Positions 1-12,885 are shown, counted from the first letter of the stretch. The stretch is DNA of 64,000 nucleotides from Symbiodinium natans (GCA_905221605.1 CAJNDS010002146.1:1-64000), one strand, 5' to 3'. Made by a program: numbers and translations. Notes: generated by a model from the sequence alone, not told the origin.

Positions 1-881
1 TGTGGTTGTGTGGTTGTGTGGTTGTGTGGTTGTGTGGGTGTGTGGTTGTGTGGTTGTGTGGTTGTGTGGTTGTGTGGTTGTGTGGTTGTGTGGTTGTGTG
101 GTTGTGTGGTTGTGTGGTTGTGTGGTTGTGTGGTTGCGTGGTTGCGTGGTTGTGTGGTTGTGTGGTTGCGTGGTTGTGTGGTTGCGTGGTTGTGTGGTTG
201 TGTGGTTGCGTGGTTGTGTGGTTGTGTGGTTGTGTGGTTGTGTGGTTGTGTGGTTGTGTGGTTGTGTGGTTGTGTGGTTGTGTGGTTGTGTGGTTGTGTG
301 GTTGTGTGGTTGTGTGGTTGTGTGGTTGTGTGGTTGTGTGGTTGTGTGGTTGTGTGGTTGTGTGGTGGTGTGGTTGTGTGGTTGTGTGGTTGTGTGGTTG
401 TGTGGTTGTGTGGTTGTGTGGTTGTGTGGTTGTGTGGTTGTGTGGTTGTGTGGTTGTGTGGTTGTGTGGTTGTGTGGTTGTGTGGCTGTGTGGTTGTGTG
501 GTTGTGTGGTTGTGTGGTTGTGTGGTTGTGTGGTTGTGTGGTTGTGTGGTTGTGTGGTTGTGTGGTTGTGTGGTTGTGTGGTTGTGTGGTTGTGTGGTTG
601 TGTGGTTGTGTGGTTGTGTGGTTGTGTGGTTGTGTGGTTATGTGGTTGTGTGGTTGTGTGGTTGTGTGGTTGTGTGGTTGTGTGGTTGTGTGGTTGTGTG
701 GTTGTGTGGTTGTGTGGTTGTGTGGTTGTGTGGTTGTGTGGTTGTGTGGTTGTGTGGTTGTGTGGTTGTGTGGTTGTGTGGTTGTGTGGGTGTGTGGGTG
801 TGTGGGTGTGTGGGTGCGTGGGTGTGTGGGTGTGTGGGTGTGTGGGTGTGTGGGTGTGTGGGTGTGTGGGTGTGTGGGTGG

Positions 882-909
<28 letters not shown>
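1..909. repeat. 8-bp minisatellite TGTGGTTG grading to TGTGGGTG and (TG)n
   Basis: The unit TGTGGTTG runs almost perfectly from the window edge to about 787, with rare single changes (TGCG near 137-207, TGGTGG near 365, TTATG near 639). It changes to TGTGGGTG over about 787-880, then to pure TG to 909. Because 8 is not a multiple of 3 and the unit has no stop, all three plus frames stay open for about 300 codons and read as V/W/L/C/G repeats. I regard these as non-coding. The array continues beyond the window edge. Confidence 0.97.
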
Positions 910-912
<3 letters not shown>

Positions 913-3900
913 TTTTCCCAGGTTTTTAGGGCTTTTGGAGTTTTTTGGTACACCTAATTAGGGTTTTAGGGTTTGGGGTTTTGGTGTTTTTGTGTTTTGG
1001 GGTTTCGCATTTGGTGCAGCCCGCCCAGAAGAACAGCCATACTGGGATGACAGAACTACGGGTTAGGGCTTATGGGGTTTGGGGTGTACAGGTTCTCTTG
1101 GCTGAAAGAACCAAGAGCTAGGTAGCTGGGGTCGAGGGAGACAGCCACCCAGACCACAGGTTATCAACAGACCACGGTTTGTCCAAGAGCGATCCACGCC
1201 TAGGTATTTCTTTGTTGGGCTTGGGCACATCAAAAGCCTAACTCCTGGTAGCCCAGGAACCATAGTATATTACGGGTATCCTTTTTAGGTACCCAACCTT
1301 GAACCAAAAGAAAGGACAAAAGGGTACCAACTCCTAGCAGCCCCAGACAGGGCAGGAGGCGCCTTGTACTGCCTCTTCTTGCCCTCGGCTGGCGAGAATT
1401 TCGGGTTTCGGGGCTAAAAGGGTTTAGCGATCTTTTGGCCAGAAAGTGGCAAACATCAACTTGCAGCAGATGAAGCGTCTGCTCAACCTAAACCCAGAGA
1501 ACCCAACACAGGCTTTAACCCTAAGTTACATGTGGATCCCGTTTCTAGTGCCTAGGAAGACGGGAGGATCGCGTGTCCAAGCGGCTCCGAGCTATACCCT
1601 TTGTCGAGCTCAAGACGCCTCAAAAGCGAAGACCAGGCCCGATAAACCGCAAAGCCCAAATAGTCTTAACCCTGATCCCAAATCATCCTTAGCCCCAAAC
1701 CCAGAAACCCTAAACCCTGAACCCTAAACGGCAAGAGTCCGTGTGGAAGGTGATCTCCGACTCACCAGCCTCACCAGACACCACCTGGCTTATCGCGCGC
1801 TCGTTAGGTTCTGAACCGTAAAGCCTCGAGACCCTAAACCTTAACCCTCAACCCTAAACCCGACACGGTCTTAAGAGATGTGGGGGCTTCAAGGTCTGAG
1901 GGTGTTAAAGCTTACAAAGGTCAAAGGACTAAGGGCTTATAAGGCATTTCGACACTCACGCTCGCGGCAAGCATGGCAAAAGGGTTGCAGGGTTCCAGAA
2001 GCTTAACCGCTCTCTGCTGCAAGGAAGAGTGGGACATGGGACTGACATTCGACTCAGGGGGTGGCATGCAACTGAAAACCCTGAGGCCCCAGGCACGCAC
2101 ATCTTGAATTCGAATCTTGATGACAAGATGCCAAGGTTTTGCTATCCTCTTGCCAAAACGCCCTAAACCTTACACACCCCAACAAGTCCCCGAGGCAACA
2201 ATGCCTGAGTGGTGCCGGCTGGCGCTACTCGCTGAGGCCCGTAGGAGATGACCAGGACCTTCCTGCGCATGAGCACCAGGGTTGAAAGTTCAGGGCTTCA
2301 GAAGCAATCTCTCAGGGCCTCAGGGTTTAGGGTTAAGCGGGTAGGATCGAGGTTCAGGGCCGGTCCCTGCAGGCATTTGTGGGGGTTTACGGTTTAGGCT
2401 TCGGGTTGGTGGGTTGCCTTTGGGCTCAGCTTCTGGTCCGTCCTGCCCCACGTTCGCAGCATCGAAGAGAAACATCTGACTTCTCTGCACATGTCTGGGT
2501 ATTTCCCCAAGTAGGGGTACCCTTCATGCACCCCCGAAAGAGTATAAGCCTTCTTATACGAACCCCCTAAGTTCGCAAACCCCCATTTCGGAAACAGGAG
2601 GCAGCCCCTCGATTCGAAAGGCATGGCATCCCTCCCCCCGCTGCCTAAAGGGATGGTACACGCTGAGGCTTTGGTTGAAGCGGTCGAAGACGCCACTGGA
2701 CCCATCGAAGCTGATAGCGACCAGGGATACCTCCAAAGTTGTGGGACCCTTTAGGGAGACCATAACTGAGGTCTAAGCCCAGGTAAAGGCTCAGAGCCCG
2801 ATTCAGCCGTGAACTGAATCAACGCAGACATCCATGGACCCCAAGTTGCGAAGTTCGACGCTCTAAGTCCCGAAGTCCAAAGCCCCCCGGGAGCCCTTGG
2901 CACCCTCAACTCTCCAAACCCTCACCTGCGAGTCGTTCAAGTTCTCGAAGATGTTGGACGTGGCACCGTGCCGGACGTAGACCCCAGCATCAAAGCCTCA
3001 CATGCCAAGGCTCAGAGGCTCCTCTGGCTAGGTTTGCTAGAGGTTTTTCTCAGGGCTTTCGTGTTCAGGGTCTAGGGCCTAGGGCCTAGGGTTTAGGGTT
3101 TAGGGTTAAGGGTCCAGGTTGAGGAAGGGTCCAGGAATCCTGCGGCGCAAGCCATGAATGAGCTCGAGGGGTAGACCTATTCTTGGCCAAGACGAAGTGT
3201 GCAACGGCAGCATTCCAAGTACCCGCTGAGCTCTGCGACCCGACCCGTCAGCTTCTCTGGGTGGAGTGTTTTTGTGATTGTTCTGTGTGCGCTGTTGTTG
3301 CTTGCAGTTGTTGACGTGGGTCAGGTTTCGCCCAGGGGCTTCCCTCGCAGGACCTCAAGCCTTGCACTCCCTGGCCCCGGCTTGATAAAACTGACCGTCT
3401 TCTGTTAACATGCAGAGGAAAATTCTAATGGAAACGCAGGATTCTTTACTGCAAAATCAAGGACTGGAGGGTTCTGGGTTTTCCTTGAAGCAACTGCAAA
3501 CCCTGCGCCCTTGCCTCTCCCCTAAGCCCTAGAAATGGCCGAGAGGCTGGAGTTGAGCAAGGTGTTGGCAAAGTTGCCTTGTCTACACGAGAAAAAACGA
3601 TTGCCTAGGAGGCTCCAGCTCTGAAGGACTCTTGGGCTTAGAGCAACCGAGGGCTTCTGCGTGTATGGAGAGGGGGGGTTGGGGATAGGGCGGGGGGGGG
3701 GGTAGTTATTGTTCGCTCCCGGCAAGGGGTCTTGGGTTTGGAGGGCATCAGGCATTGGCGGCCAACCCTCAAGCGAAATCCGAAAAGGCCGCAAACTTCG
3801 ATTCAGCTCCGCCTCACAAGTTCCATCGGCTAAGACTGCCGTCTAAGGCTCACAGGGTGGAGGGGTCGTTCTAGGGAAGGTCAGACATACGAACCACATA

Positions 3901-5560
3901 CCCTCTAATAAGGATGGTCACAGTCACCCCCTATGCAGTCCCTAAACCCTTTTCTAGGGGACCCTGATTTGAACCCTAAACCGTTGTCTTTTTGAGCCAG
4001 GGAACTGCGAACCCGGAACCCTAAACCCATGAACCTCCAAGTGCTGCGTGCCCAGGGTCCGACTAGCAATGAGTCCGGTCGATAGGCATCCTGGTAGGCA
4101 CCAAGGGTTTAGGGTTTAGGCTTAGGGCGAGTTATCTGGTTTAGGCTTAGGGTTCGACCGGGGCAGGCATGAAGGATCGCAACCCTTTTTTGACGCCGAT
4201 TTGAGGCCCTTCGTAAACGAAGGACGCATGGGCGCCGGTGGAAGTAGACCACTCGCAACCTAAACCCTCCTAAGCCTCAAGCCCAAAGACCAGAGCCCCT
4301 AGACGGACACTCATCAGTGGCCGTCCTCGTCGCTGGGCACATGCTCTGCCCAAGCCACCGCCGCAGCGCTAGAATTGGGACCTGCCCGGGGTTTAGGGTT
4401 CTCGGCTCAGGGTCTCCCATGCCTCGCAGCTCTTTAGGCTCATGGCTGCCCATCATCATACTGAGTGACTTCATTGGACTCATAATGACATACTGATATG
4501 GCAAGTTCGAATAGAATTACACATACAGTAATATAGCTACATAAATATATTAATATAAGAATGTGAAGGAGAATGGGTCATGTCGCTCCATTGCGGACAC
4601 GTTACGTCTTCCTTGGGATCAACCCAGGGCTCAGGGGACTTTGGTCCCAAACTGTCAACTTCCAACTCTTCACGACCTTACCCTGGCTGAAAGCAAAACA
4701 ACAAGATAACAATAGAGTAAGAACAAAAGAGGAAAATAATATAGCAAAAAAACACAATAAGACAATAATATCACAACATAATAACATAATAGCATAGTAT
4801 TGGAAGGACATATTGGTAGAATGCTGCAAATAGACTTCTCTAGTATTTTTAATTCAAACATTCTTATAAGAATATAATGTAAGAATCTCATAGCAGACAG
4901 CATAATGATACAATAATTTTTTGAGCACAAAAACACAATAATAATCTGACAATGAACTACTGTGGAACAAAGCCACTGATGCCCTGAACCGCCTTCTCGA
5001 CCCTCTAGTGAAAGGTTCGCCATTCGCAGATCGAAGGCGATGGCGTTGAATTCCTCAAGCATCAGCTTTCCGATGAGGACGCGCTTCTGTTTTTTACTTT
5101 GGGGTTTAGGGTTTAGGGTTTACATTTTTGCTAAACCAAGCGCAGGCTTCGTAGGTTACTCTTGGGTCAAGTAATTATATGAAGATATTGGCGTTGCAGT
5201 AGCGGCCGGCTTCCTCAAACCTTTTAGAGGGGGGCCCGTGGCAACTCCACAACCTTGTTTTGCGCAATGGCTACTGTGCCCTGAAAGCGCGCTCCGTGCT
5301 CAGCCACCCGCTGGCAAAGAACCGCAGAAACTCTGAACAGGAGGCTGAGCGACTCGAAGCCCAGCCCCCCAGCAAACCGAGCCCCCATGGCGGTTGCTTG
5401 AAGGGGGCCGCCCTTGGGGGCGTGCTCCAGCGGTCTCGTCGGAGTGAAACTTACACGCTCTCCACACAGTTGGATTCTCATCTCCCCCCGATTCAGGATT
5501 GATTCGAATTCCTGTGCACTGTGTCTTTGGGGACTACGCCGGTCTCTCCCCGAGTGCACC
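910..5560. other. Spacer without a recognisable gene
   Basis: I see no ORF with a recognisable family here. The stretch holds degenerate telomere-like pieces (near 960-985, 1690-1725, 1840-1865, 3060-3115, 3950-4030, 4110-4150 and 5100-5122), G-runs near 3666-3702, and an AT-rich block at about 4500-4960. Short ORFs (under 130 codons) overlap on both strands without codon or motif support. Confidence 0.6.
2488..2602. mobile_element. MITE-like palindromic element, family 2 (degenerate)
   Basis: This carries the family signature of TTTCC near one end followed by AGGGGTACCC, and CCCCCTAAGTT plus GCAAACCCCC near the other. The two ends are imperfect inverted repeats. It has no coding capacity. 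It is a more diverged copy than those at 29,501 and 60,118. Confidence 0.4.
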
Positions 5561-5566
5561 GAAAAA

Positions 5567-5567
<1 letters not shown>

Positions 5568-5597
<30 letters not shown>

Positions 5598-5643
5598 CTT
5601 CTTCTTCTTCTTCTTCTTCTTCTTCTTCTTCTTCTTCTTCTTC
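5568..5643. repeat. (CTT)n microsatellite, about 25 copies
   Basis: A pure CTT/GAA tract, followed 35 bases later by a short (CT)n tract at about 5676-5694. It reads as polyserine, polyleucine or polyglutamate depending on strand and frame, so the apparent 189-codon minus ORF across it is not evidence of a gene. Confidence 0.95.
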
Positions 5644-6237
5644 GGGGCTTGAAGGGTGCACGCACGCACCAAAAAGCTCTCTCTCTCTCTCTCTCGCACC
5701 CCCTCTCCATACACCCTTTTGAAAACCCAGCACCCTAAGCCCACGTGATTCCGCTCCAAGGTTCGGTGGACTGCTCCTCCTCCAGTTGCTCATAAAGCCA
5801 GCGGAGCCAAGGATGCCGCAAATTGTAGATGGCCTTTGGCTTCTTGAAGAGCATAGAGTCTTCTTGCACTAATATGGAACTCTATCACTAACTGATTCTT
5901 CTGTTATAGTATATAGCTGATTAAAATTATTCTGTTATAATACATAGATCATTCGGTTATACTATATCATTGTCATGTTGTACTGATAAAGGAAGGGTTG
6001 CGGAGGTCTGGGAAATAGGTCCGGCCTTGAGACTCCCCAAACTGAAAAAACGGACCTGCGGGGCTCCACTGGGGCCAAAAGACCATGCATGCTTCCGCTG
6101 TATAGGAGTCCCACGTGCCACACAACTAAGCCACCCGGAGTGAAGCCCACAATGGCATGCCAGACGATGTTCGGCTCGAGCCCCAGGTTGATCTCTCGTC
6201 CCCGTACCAAAAAACCCTCATCCCAAGGCCATGAAGG

Positions 6238-6353
6238 ACTGGGCTGTTCCCCCCGTATGCTATCAGCTCCTTAACCTAATATGGATTCAAATAGAGGGAT
6301 ACTAGAATTTGAATCCCTATTCAGGAGTTCTTGGTATGTGGGTGAACATGCCA
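6238..6353. mobile_element. MITE-like palindromic element, family 1 (diverged)
   Basis: The left end matches the family start GGGCTGTTCCCCCC then CTCCTTAA. The right end carries the inverted form, ending in GTGAACATGCC. The middle holds mirrored ATTCAAAT / ATTTGAAT. No ORF is present. Confidence 0.5.
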
Positions 6354-6518
6354 AAACACAAAGATTATTAAAGCCCTGTGCCATGGAAGGGGCATTCCCA
6401 TTGATGTGTAGGAGGAGGTCGTCGGGAAGGAACGTCTGAAAGCTGTCCCAGGAGTCACCTCAGCAGAGGCTCTGGACTCCGGACACACAAAAAAAGGCAC
6501 CTGTCATGACTCTGAACG

Positions 6519-6619
6519 CTGGGATGTCCCTCTTATACTAACAGCTCCTTAATAGGGGTTGTAGTACCCCCTACGATAATCCCTATTTAAGGACTACTAG
6601 AAACAAGGGGAACATCACA
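6519..6619. mobile_element. MITE-like palindromic element, family 1
   Basis: A near-complete foldback of about 100 bp. The left arm reads TGGGATGTCCCTCTTATACT then CTCCTTAATAGGGGTT. The right arm is its inverted copy, with AATCCCTATTTAAGGA and GGGGAACATCACA. At least six relatives occur in the window (6238, 8175, 8493, 12345, 26022, 51301). The lack of coding capacity and full-length palindromy suggest a non-autonomous DNA element. No target-site duplication was verified. Confidence 0.7.
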
Positions 6620-7754
6620 ACTCGCACTAAAGCCGTCAAAACGAGGCTAGAGGGCTGCAGAGCTGGGCACGTCCGAAAGGCTGCTCGGGCTATTTTTGCG
6701 GTACCTTCACTTGGGGCTGAGGAATCAGATTCCTCGGCAGTGTGCGGACGAAATCGTGCATGACCCCTGGTATGAGAAAGCGGCAATTACCACAGCGCCT
6801 TTGTCCCCTTAGTTTCAATGTTGCGGGTGTGGGCGATGCAGGATTCGAGTGATTCGCGCGCACGCCGTTGCTGATCCTTTCTGGACTTCGATACGGCAAT
6901 ACAAAAACGAAGTGATGCAGGATTGCCCTGTCGATGGGATAGTTGGGAACTCAGGCTGCGAGCCCACCCAAACAAAAACATAAAGAAGAACAACCAAAAC
7001 AGTAAACAATAAATTCCAAACCTGAATCTGAAATTCCGAAGCACCCTCCAGGCCCCAGGTTCCCCACCCTGGCTATTTCTGTCCCCTGCACCCTTGATAC
7101 CCTTACGTAACAGGCCTCTGTACCGGCTACCCCGGATGGCGGCTCGAGGATAAATCGTCGCCTCAGGCATCAGAGGCTGTACCCATGGGACTTGGAGTTC
7201 GACATCGACATCCTCAACACTTCCCATATTTCGGGGGGAACACCTTTCAGACACATTTGTCGGCTGCGTCACGGCTCATGCCCCTTTTGAAACGAAGGGA
7301 GGGAGCCGGGATGAGCCGGGAGGGGGGGGGGGGTGGAGGAAAGGGGAGGGGAGGGGTGGGGAGGAGAGGAGGGTTGGCTTTCGGTTCGGAAGCACCCGGC
7401 CCTCAACGCCACACCTCCGCGATGAACTGATCGAGCCAGAAAGGGCGGACTGGAACTGCATCGATTTCCTCAGAACCGGAGGCCTATTTCTCTATGGGGT
7501 GATAGGATAATATCGGGACTATAGGGCCATTAAAACTTCATGAACCAGTAAAGGCTAGCTGCCTTTGGCCTTTTATTTTTGTTTGGGGGGGGGACAGGGG
7601 GGAGCACTACCAATCTCACTTGGGTTGCATGATCGGCTTGGGGTCGACTAGCTACCTTGAACCTTGAAGCCCAACTTCAAAACCGGATGCCAAAAGGAAA
7701 CCTACCTTTATCATGTCTGTGTCATTGAAAGTACGGGGTTTTCCTCTGGCAGTA

Positions 7755-7812
7755 GGCGTGGTAGCCCAGCAACCATATTACAACAAGGGTGCCCTTTGTT
7801 GGGTTGGCTACT
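7755..7812. repeat. Dispersed repeat, copy 1 (partner at 13,928)
   Basis: The string TAGCCCAGCAACCATATTAC, followed by AACAAGGGTGCCC, recurs with few changes at 13,928-13,982 in the same orientation. No ORF is shared between the copies, and no element ends are visible. Confidence 0.7.
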
Positions 7813-8174
7813 TTATATGGGAACCCAGAGCCAAAAAAAGGGAAAAGGGTACCACCGGGCTACCAGGTAGGATTTAGCAGAAGCCCTAAACCCTAAACCC
7901 TAAACCCTAAGACCCTTTAAGGAGGGCCTTCAGCCAGGCCAAGCTGCCATAAAATAAAAGGAGTCATAGGTCGCCGGAAAGGTCCCATTGAAGAAGCTCC
8001 CTGAGCTGAAGGGCACTTAACCGTTTCCGACCATGGGGGGGGAGGGGGTTTGGGGTTTAGAGGGCTTAGGGTTTAGGGTTTTAGGGGGCTTTTCTGAAAG
8101 GGGCCTCCAAATATTTGGGGTATAAAAGGGGCACACCCGATTTTGGGAAATGCCCATTTGATGTGGCCCTAAAC

Positions 8175-8260
8175 CTTGGGATGTTCCCCCTTACACTAAC
8201 AGTCCTTAACAGGGATTCTCATAAGGGGGGTACTAGAATCCCGACTAAGGGCGGTTAGTA
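8175..8260. mobile_element. MITE-like palindromic element, family 1
   Basis: It begins TTGGGATGTTCCCCCTTACA, then AACAGTCCTTAACAGGGATT. The second arm (GGTACTAGAATCCCGACTAA) is partly eroded, and the terminal GGGGGAACATCCC block is missing. Confidence 0.6.
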
Positions 8261-8492
8261 GATCTGCCCATACACCCCAACTGGGCAATAGGGTCGCCAC
8301 GTGAACTGGCCAGTTGAAAGTGATGGTCCCCTTTCGCGCGCCCGATAAGTATAAGGCTCCGAATTATTTTCGGACCACCCCACAGCAAAACAAGACACCC
8401 ATAAAGACAACCTCTTGTCCCATCTCCTGCAGCCAGCACATGGGTTTTTTGAACCCTGTAAGCCTCGAAACCCCTAAGCTCTAAACCCCCAA

Positions 8493-8592
8493 CTTGGGAT
8501 GCTCCCCCTTATGTTAACAGTCCTTCATAGGGATTCTAATACGGGGTTTCTCGCATCCCGAATAAGGAGCAGTTAGTGTAAGGGGGAACAGT
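8493..8592. mobile_element. MITE-like palindromic element, family 1
   Basis: Both ends are kept: CTTGGGATGCTCCCCCTTAT on the left, and the inverted GTTAGTGTAAGGGGGAACAG on the right. It lies only 230 bp from the copy at 8175, in the same arrangement. Confidence 0.65.
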
Positions 8593-9351
8593 CCTCACTC
8601 AACCGCTCGGGCCCACCTCCCCCCTCCCCCCCTTCCGTCCCCCGACCCCCCCGCGTCTCAACGAAGCCCAAGATGCCCAGGATGAACCGAAAGACGCTAT
8701 TTGGACCTGAGATGTTTGTTGGAAAAAGGGGGGTGGTATGACTAAGTCGTACAAGTAGGGTTTATGGATGTTTAGGGTTCTTAAGGCCCAATATAGCCAT
8801 CACCAGCCGGAAGCAGCGTGCGTTTGCAACCCTCTGAATGCAGGGCTTGGTGCCCAAATTGGGCAAGTTTCAGGGTTTGTTTTGCGGCTCAGGGCCGATA
8901 GCCTTACAGCTTACCCTGGAGGGTCGTGTGACGAACGAATCCAAGCGCGGAGAAGCAAACTGAAGCCCTGCCAGAAAGCCAGTGTCTCAGCATACCCGAC
9001 GTAAACCCCATACTGCAAAATCTGAACAGCAGTTAATACTGTAACAACTGGGGGCGTGGGGGTGTGTAGGTGGGACAATACGAATTCTAACCAGGTGAAG
9101 CCCTGTTAGGGCCCTTTACCCTTACCTTGCCTATATCACTGATGTCGACGCGTGCATGAACTGTCAAGTCGGGGGCAAGGACTAGGGTCTCGCGCCAGGC
9201 CCCAAGAAGAATTCAATCGAAAAGTGTTGGTCTGATCCGACAAGAGTCCATTCACCCAATCCTTGCGTATCGCGTAGCCTGGCAGGATCCATGCAGGATG
9301 AACAGGGGCTCCGAGCAAAAACCTGCACACCTCCCTCTCACTACCTCCTAT

Positions 9352-9446
9352 GATGGCCTTTCAACACCCTGAAAAACATTCACAAATATGTTCTTCTGAA
9401 ACCCAACAAGGGAAAATCTAAAATATCCCAAGGACCTACCTGGGCA
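9352..9446. repeat. Dispersed repeat, copy 1 (partner at 18,650)
   Basis: It contains AACACCCTGAAAAACATTCA and AAGGGAAAATCTAAAATATC followed by CCAAGGACCTACCTGG. A diverged relative at about 18,650-18,752 has the same order of blocks. No coding potential was seen. The second copy lies in a P450 intron. Confidence 0.55.
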
Positions 9447-10128
9447 TGTAACCCGAGGGTCCCTAATCAGCCTATAAGCCATAAACATGACCCCCTCGGA
9501 TTTCCCATCTGCAGGCCTCGGTTGTCATAAACATCCTCAGTAGCAGACCTAGGAAGCTGGGGGGTGCTCCGGGCTTTCCAGTTGGTTTTGAGTTGTCATT
9601 TGGTTGTCCTTGCGTTTGTCAGGATGCCAGGGGTGCTTCGAGTTGTCTAGGGTCTTCTGGGGCTGAGGGTTCATATGCCTTGAGGGACTTCGACTTCATG
9701 GTCCCAAACACGCCGCTAAGGAGAAAACACCGCGGAACTTCACTGCCTGGCCCTTCTAGGATGGGCGATTAGAGCCCTATCAGTTATCATGCCCACAATA
9801 AACCCTATAAAGGGCCGTTTTAAGAGGTTATTTGGGTAAAATAGCCCGTCCTGGTGTGCCCTCATTTGCTTACGAAACTTGGCAATCATCCTATACTGGT
9901 CGGCCTCTGGCAGCCGTACGTTGTCCTTCCACTTGTGCCCTCGCCCGGCAGAAGAGCTCCATGCACCCTGTGAACCCCGAACACATTGAGTATATGATCT
10001 GTATGCAACCCTTCAAACTCCAAACCTTACAGTATATAGCCGTACCTACCGCGCAAGCCTTAACTCTAAATCTACGAGACCCTAGACAGCCCTAAACCCG
10101 TGTGTGTTACCACATCAGCCTGAACGAG

Positions 10129-10176
<48 letters not shown>
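10129..10176. repeat. Homopolymer C tract (48 C)
   Basis: An uninterrupted run of 48 cytosines by count. Its length may be unreliable because long homopolymers are hard to sequence and assemble. Confidence 0.95.
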
Positions 10177-10177
<1 letters not shown>

Positions 10178-12344
10178 CGCCAAGTTGCAAGTTAGCGGAC
10201 TCGATGAACCTTTCAGGGGTTTAGGGTTTAGGGTTTAGGATTCTTGGGTTTAGGGTTTAAGGTTTTTGGGTTTTTTAGGGGTTTAGGGCAGCTTAGTGTT
10301 GCCGCTGGGGGTGTTTTTGATAGGGACGAGGTCCAGGGTTTGGGAGCTCCTGCTTAGCAGTACCAAGCCCACAGCGGCCGCAGATAGAAGTACCGGGAAG
10401 TATATATGGCTCTGGCGAGGGGAGCCTTACTTACTATCGCCCCTGTTCTAGCTGAGCAGATATCCTTGAAGGGCCACGTGGTGCGACAGACCCTTTCAGA
10501 GGACCAACCACAGGCCGGCGAAGGACCCGAAGTCAGGTTGAGGGTTGACAACTTTGGGTTAACATGGATCAACTCCAACCCCTCAAGCACAACCCTGAGG
10601 GCCTCCTTAAGATTTGCTGCCCCGAATTCCTATGGACACCATTGTGCGAGGCCTCATGCTGGAAACCCTGCCTTGAAACTCCCAAACCCGGGTTTGGACC
10701 CTGCCCCCTAAACCTTAAGCCTGCTACTGCAAAAGTGCTTCCAGACCCCCCCCCCCGCTCTCCCCCCCTCTCCCCCCCCTCCCCCCCCTCCCCCCCTTCA
10801 AAGAGGCACACGTTCGCAAAACTGTGGCAAGGAGCACGCTGCGAAAGCATGGAGCCCAGGCAGTGCCATTTTCAAAACTCGACTGAACTTCTTTCCTGTG
10901 CTGCGGGGGCTGCAAGACTCCCTAAACCCTATAACCCCTTAACCCTAAGCCCTAGGCGGGGGAAGGCTACAGACCAAGGATGTATGGCGACTTTTGGCCG
11001 CAGCGCCTTTTGTGAAGCTGCAAAGGCAGGCCACCCTCGAAAAGGCTCTGAGCTAAGCCCCGGATATGGGCTTAATAATTAGAATAGGGGTTTTGAGGGG
11101 TTATTATAGTATAAGTCCTAAGGGAAGACAATTAGTAAGTATTCCGACCGCTATTTTCGGCAGGTCTGATTTGTTGGCCGCGTCGGGGCTTTAAGGGTCT
11201 GCAGCTTGTTCGGAGGCTACTTTAAAGGTGGCAGTGAAGGCAGTTGAGATATTGGATGCCGAGTTCGGGGGCATCAAAGTTGGGTTTGAGTACCCTTGAC
11301 ACCCCTACACCCTACATGCGGGAGAACAGAAACCTTTTCCTTTCCTGCCCAGCGAGACTGTGCCGCAAAAAAAGCCGTAAACAATGCCCTGATTGGAGCT
11401 GGGTGCGGCTTCGGGTTCTCAGGGGAAGTCCAAAAGTCTTACTGTAGATTAAGGATATCCCTAAGTCTCAACATACAGTATGCTTAAAACTCTACCAAAC
11501 ACTCCACAGGTTCGAATCCCGCACGAGATTCCCCCCACCAATCCCGAACGACAACAACTAGAACCAACGAAACCCATCGAAGTGCCACGCGGGTCCCCCT
11601 CAAAAGCCAACAGCCCCCCCTGAAACTCTGCCGTGTTGCGCCGCCACCCTGCAGGATTAGGGCTCACACGTGCACTGACAGCTGCCTATTTGGCTAAGAT
11701 TGTACTGATACTTAACACCAAAAGCCAAAAGTTACCACCTACAGTCGGGGACGTCGAGGATTCTGGACAAGCAGTTTTGCAGCTTGCAGCTTGCACATGC
11801 GAAAGCTGCTTCGCCGACTGATGAAGCCTGCACCCTAAGCCCCGATTTACCCTCAACCCTACACCTCATAGAAAGCAAGCTAGCGCGTAAGTCCCGGGCA
11901 ACGCTGACGGTGTAAGATCGAAGTTCTGGCCTGGCACGGGAGGGTAAGGCGATGAGGGTGCGAGGTACTTGTATGCATTGTTCCCTCGACGTAGATATGC
12001 CATGGGTAGAGGGGACACATTGCGTGCGGCAAGAACCTTTGCAACTCAAAAGTGATACACTTATACAGGGAAACACAGAAAAGAAGACTCTTGTAACAGC
12101 TATAACAACGCAGCCCCTTTTTGACGAATAAAAGGCCCGCAAGTCTTTCCAATAAGGCTCGAACTAAGGAGGAGACGTCACGTCGCCGGAAATTAATATC
12201 GAATGCAGGTTTGACTTCAGCCCGCGCACGAAATTGGGCTTAGGGCTTGCGAGGGCAAAGTAACCCCCAAAGTCCATGCTGACATATCCTGACTGAGTCC
12301 ACCATCATTCGCCCCCTGAAATTGCGTAAGCTTGTAAGCTCCCA

Positions 12345-12460
12345 GTTGGCATGTTCCACCTTAACTAACAGTCCTGAATAGGGATTACAATAAGGGAACT
12401 ATAATCCCTACCAAGGACTGTTTGTATAATGGGGAGTAGTATAATGGAGAACATCCCAAG
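12345..12460. mobile_element. MITE-like palindromic element, family 1 (long form)
   Basis: The left arm reads TTGGCATGTTCCACCTTAAC then AACAGTCCTGAATAGGGATT. The right arm reads AATCCCTACCAAGGACTGTT and ends in ATAATGGAGAACATCCCAAG. A short GGGGAGTAGTATAATGG block is duplicated near the right end, making it longer than its relatives. Confidence 0.7.
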
Positions 12461-12664
12461 CTCCCGGTTTCAAGGAATCCAAGGGGTCTTGCCGGGAGAC
12501 CCTGGAGGACGGGAGGGGGGGCCCCTTTCCATCCCGGAATTGTTACGAAAAGAAAAAATGGTATAACGGTATAGAGTATCGTAGTACAGAAATACACAAA
12601 ATAAATAGAATAATATGTACAAACATACACCTAGTATAAGTGATATAAGAGACCTCAGGCTTCC

Positions 12665-12885
12665 CCAACAATCCCTGAACCCTAAACCCTAAACCCTAAA
12701 CCCTAAACCCTAAACTGCGAAACCCTAACGCGCGACCGCGGGGCTGTAGACAAGGAGGAGATCCACCGGCACCCAGGTGGGCCCCGAACAGGGCAACAAC
12801 TCGTTCCAAAGCCTTGGGTTTAGGGTTTAGGGTTTAGGGTTTAGGGTTTAGGGTTTGGGGTTTGGGGTTTAGGGTTTAGGGTTGG
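12665..12885. repeat. Opposed telomere-like arrays (CCCTAAA then TTTAGGG)
   Basis: About six CCCTAAA units (12,670-12,716) are followed after a roughly 100-bp GC-rich spacer by about nine TTTAGGG/TTTGGGG units (12,817-12,885) in the opposite sense. As an inverted pair they could fold back. They are interstitial and do not mark a chromosome end here. Confidence 0.9.

Noticed and set aside
2-961. Three overlapping ORFs of over 300 codons in the 8-bp repeat
   Set aside because: The unit has no stop codon in any frame. The products are pure V/W/L/C/G repeats with no flanking coding sequence.
5224-5793. 189-codon minus ORF with a polyglutamate run
   Set aside because: The Glu run is the (CTT)n tract read backwards. 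Flanks show no motif, and three other frames are equally open.
11500-11535. Possible tRNA (GGTTCGAATCC, B-box-like)
   Set aside because: The flanking bases do not form a T-stem, and no acceptor or anticodon arm can be drawn. A similar string at 55,226 (minus) fails the same way.
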